Source of the DNA: Prevotellaceae bacterium
GTDB lineage: Bacteria > Bacteroidota > Bacteroidia > Bacteroidales > UBA932
Direction of reading: 5' to 3'
NCBI GenBank assembly: GCA_031278495.1
Contig: JAITKG010000031.1
Location: 1-6,780 of the forward strand
DNA length: 6,780 nt
The position numbers and the translations under genes are program-made. Under the pieces are notes generated by a model that made no database searches, was not told the DNA's origin, and saw nothing but the letters and a program-made list of their open reading frames with translations. This document shows, piece by piece, positions 5,384-6,780 of the stretch (the first letter of the stretch is position 1; every line of letters starts with the position of its first letter).

Positions 5384-6780
5384 CTAACGCACGCAATTTA
5401 CCATCAAACCACGCGTCACAACCATGCAGCACACAACGCCATGCGTTACACTATTCGATCTATAATAGGTATCGCCTTGGTCTGAGGTAACAGGATCGGA
5501 TACACGCAGAACCAGTTCGCCCCAATGCATGGCGCCTTCGGCTGCTGAGCCCCGCACGCGCCAATTATCAAACACAGTGTTAGCACCTACCGATTTAACA
5601 AGTTCATCGAAGTCACTGGTCGTTGGCGTGCGCCAGGGTGACGGGCACATGGAGGCATTATTTTCATTCACATATACCCGATTATAGTACGACTTGTCCG
5701 CAGCCTCTTCATCTGTATAGCTGCGGCATTGCGGTTCGGTAGTGCTATTCTTGAAATCCACCTTATCACAATCAGGCATTTGTATGGCGTCGCTCCAGAT
5801 AAACTGGCTGTCGCCGAATGACCATATCTGAGAGCTGGCGGCATAAGGGGGCGTCATCATGAGCAACTGCAGGATGCGCGTCACGGTGCGCCCGTCGCTG
5901 CCGGAAACCAAAACCACTGCCTCGCCGCTGGCATTTTCTGCGGTAATGCTGTTGGGGGCGGTAACGGTAAACGTGCCAGCGGTTCCGTTTCTTGTAACTT
6001 TCACCGTCCAGCCGTCGGTTACCGCTGCCACGCCTACAAACTGCACATTGCCGATGTCAGTAAAATTAAAAGATTTCTCTTCGCTGTTATTAAACACACC
6101 GGGCGGCGTAAACGCAATGTCCGGCGTGGCGGGCGGCGTGTAGGCGGGGCATTCCAGCGCAAGCGGGGCGGTAATGGTGCGCTCTGCGCCATCGGACACT
6201 AAGAGCGTGGCAGTGCCGGAAGCCGTGTAGTACTTGCCGTCGGCGGCGGGGGCGGTCACGGTAATCGTGCCGGCAAGGTCGGGCGCCACCGTCCAGCCGC
6301 GCGGCACGTCTACCGCCGTAATGGTTTTCACGTTGCCGGTGAAGGTAAAGTCAATGTCGCGCGGTTGACCAAGGTCAAATGCGGCGGGCTGCTGAAACGA
6401 AATGTTTAACGGGCGGTACTTGGGTACAGTTATCTCAGTTTTGTTGGCAAGGGTAAATACCACGTAGTCGGGGTTGGAATAATCTATGCCGTCTTTGGCA
6501 AATATAGCGTCGCCCTGTTCGCCTTTGTCGCCGGTGGCTTTCACCGGTTTTTCGTCGCTGTCCAATACATTTTCCCAGCCTGTTTCGCTGTCCACGCTGC
6601 ACGTGCCGCTGGTGCATACCTGCCAGTAGTAATCGGGGGCGGCGCCTATGCGCAGTTTGGGGGTAACGCCGGGATCGCCGGTGTTGCCGGTGGCTTGCAC
6701 GCCGGTATCTTTCCAGCCGTTGTCGCCGTCGGGCGGGTTGCCGGTGCAGGTTCCGGAGGGGCAAATATACCAATAGTTAT
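5384..6780 (-). CDS. Repeat-built surface protein with FISUMP-like C-terminal domain (partial)
   Basis: The frame is open from the right edge to TAG at 5384-5386, giving the last 464 residues; the true start lies beyond the window, and a GTG at 6700 is internal. From the N-terminal side there are three parts. First, a Gly-rich repeat region (6495-6780) has two copies containing YW, C-x-SGTC, GW and V-x-ATG(N/D)-x-G-(D/E)-x-G, spaced about 49-52 residues and recalling collagen-like or DUF4988-type stalks. Second, two tandem beta-sandwich (Ig/BACON-like) modules (about 6125-6411 and 5850-6124) share F-x-x-P-x-x-F, GNV, GWTV, TVTAP, ASG-x-A and LVS. Third, the FISUMP / C-type-lectin-like end (about 5384-5848) includes WSFGDSQFIWSDAI, CRSYTDEEA, MCPSPWRTPTTSDFDELV and a final MVNCVR. 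Composition and cysteine pairs suggest export to the cell surface, perhaps for adhesion or ligand binding; no signal peptide can be seen in this part. The YWSSTE motif common in this family is replaced by LRVSDP. Confidence 0.75.
   Translation of the reverse strand, partial: NYWYICPSGTCTGNPPDGDNGWKDTGVQATGNTGDPGVTPKLRIGAAPDYYWQVCTSGTCSVDSETGWENVLDSDEKPVKATGDKGEQGDAIFAKDGIDYSNPDYVVFTLANKTEITVPKYRPLNISFQQPAAFDLGQPRDIDFTFTGNVKTITAVDVPRGWTVAPDLAGTITVTAPAADGKYYTASGTATLLVSDGAERTITAPLALECPAYTPPATPDIAFTPPGVFNNSEEKSFNFTDIGNVQFVGVAAVTDGWTVKVTRNGTAGTFTVTAPNSITAENASGEAVVLVSGSDGRTVTRILQLLMMTPPYAASSQIWSFGDSQFIWSDAIQMPDCDKVDFKNSTTEPQCRSYTDEEAADKSYYNRVYVNENNASMCPSPWRTPTTSDFDELVKSVGANTVFDNWRVRGSAAEGAMHWGELVLRVSDPVTSDQGDTYYRSNSVTHGVVCCMVVTRGLMVNCVR
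6495..6780 (-). repeat. Coding repeats of about 49-52 residues in the surface protein
   Basis: Two diverged units inside the - strand gene. The Trp codons of the YW motif lie at 6770-6772 and 6623-6625 (147 bp, 49 residues apart), and the 11-bp string gccggtggctt recurs at 6686-6696 and 6530-6540 (156 bp, 52 residues). Each unit carries C-x-SGTC and ends in Gly-x-x-Gly triplets. More copies may lie beyond the window edge. Confidence 0.6.

Noticed and set aside
4947..5470. Template/variable repeat pair of a diversity-generating retroelement, since the surface protein ends in a lectin-like domain and a similar stretch lies nearby.
   Set aside because: Mismatches between 4977-5036 and the gene end are not confined to adenines in either direction, the two differ by indels and orientation, and no reverse transcriptase is in the window. 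Paralogy explains it better.
6698..6700. GTG as start of the surface protein.
   Set aside because: The frame stays open to the window edge and the repeat unit begins upstream of it, so the gene continues beyond 6780.

Overview
The window looks like chromosomal DNA from a member of the Bacteroidales (Bacteroidetes). The reasons are a DUF4254 protein, a promoter of the TAnnTTTG type, weak ribosome binding sites, gttgaaa and attagcac type intergenic repeats, and a surface protein ending in a FISUMP-like (Fibrobacter succinogenes major paralogous domain) module. The genus cannot be told from the sequence.

Left part (1-2636, + strand): the end of a probable nuoN (complex I subunit N) is followed with very short gaps by a DUF47/PhoU-like protein, a PiT-family phosphate transporter and a DedA-family membrane protein. 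A hairpin with a T-rich tail closes the run. The DUF47 and PiT genes are 1 bp apart and form the usual pair of a PhoU-like regulator with its ion-driven phosphate permease. Sharing a transcript with complex I would link phosphate uptake and membrane maintenance to the respiratory ion gradient, but that is inference.

Middle part (2756-4397, - strand): a trans-isoprenyl diphosphate synthase with all class motifs, followed 58 bp downstream by a DUF4254 protein. A Bacteroidetes -7 box and two phased A/T tracts sit just upstream of the synthase start.

Right part (4398-6780): about 1 kb without a convincing intact gene, then the C-terminal 464 residues of a large repeat-built, probably exported protein on the - strand that runs off the window. 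The gene-poor kilobase is not empty. It holds a + strand stretch that resembles the last residues of the neighbouring surface protein (a probable relic of a paralogue), a strong terminator-like hairpin on the + strand, a heptamer repeat array and a 17-bp tandem repeat. This pattern suggests a locus of paralogous surface-protein genes that has undergone duplication, inversion and decay. I found no CRISPR array, tRNA, rRNA, intact transposase or reverse transcriptase.
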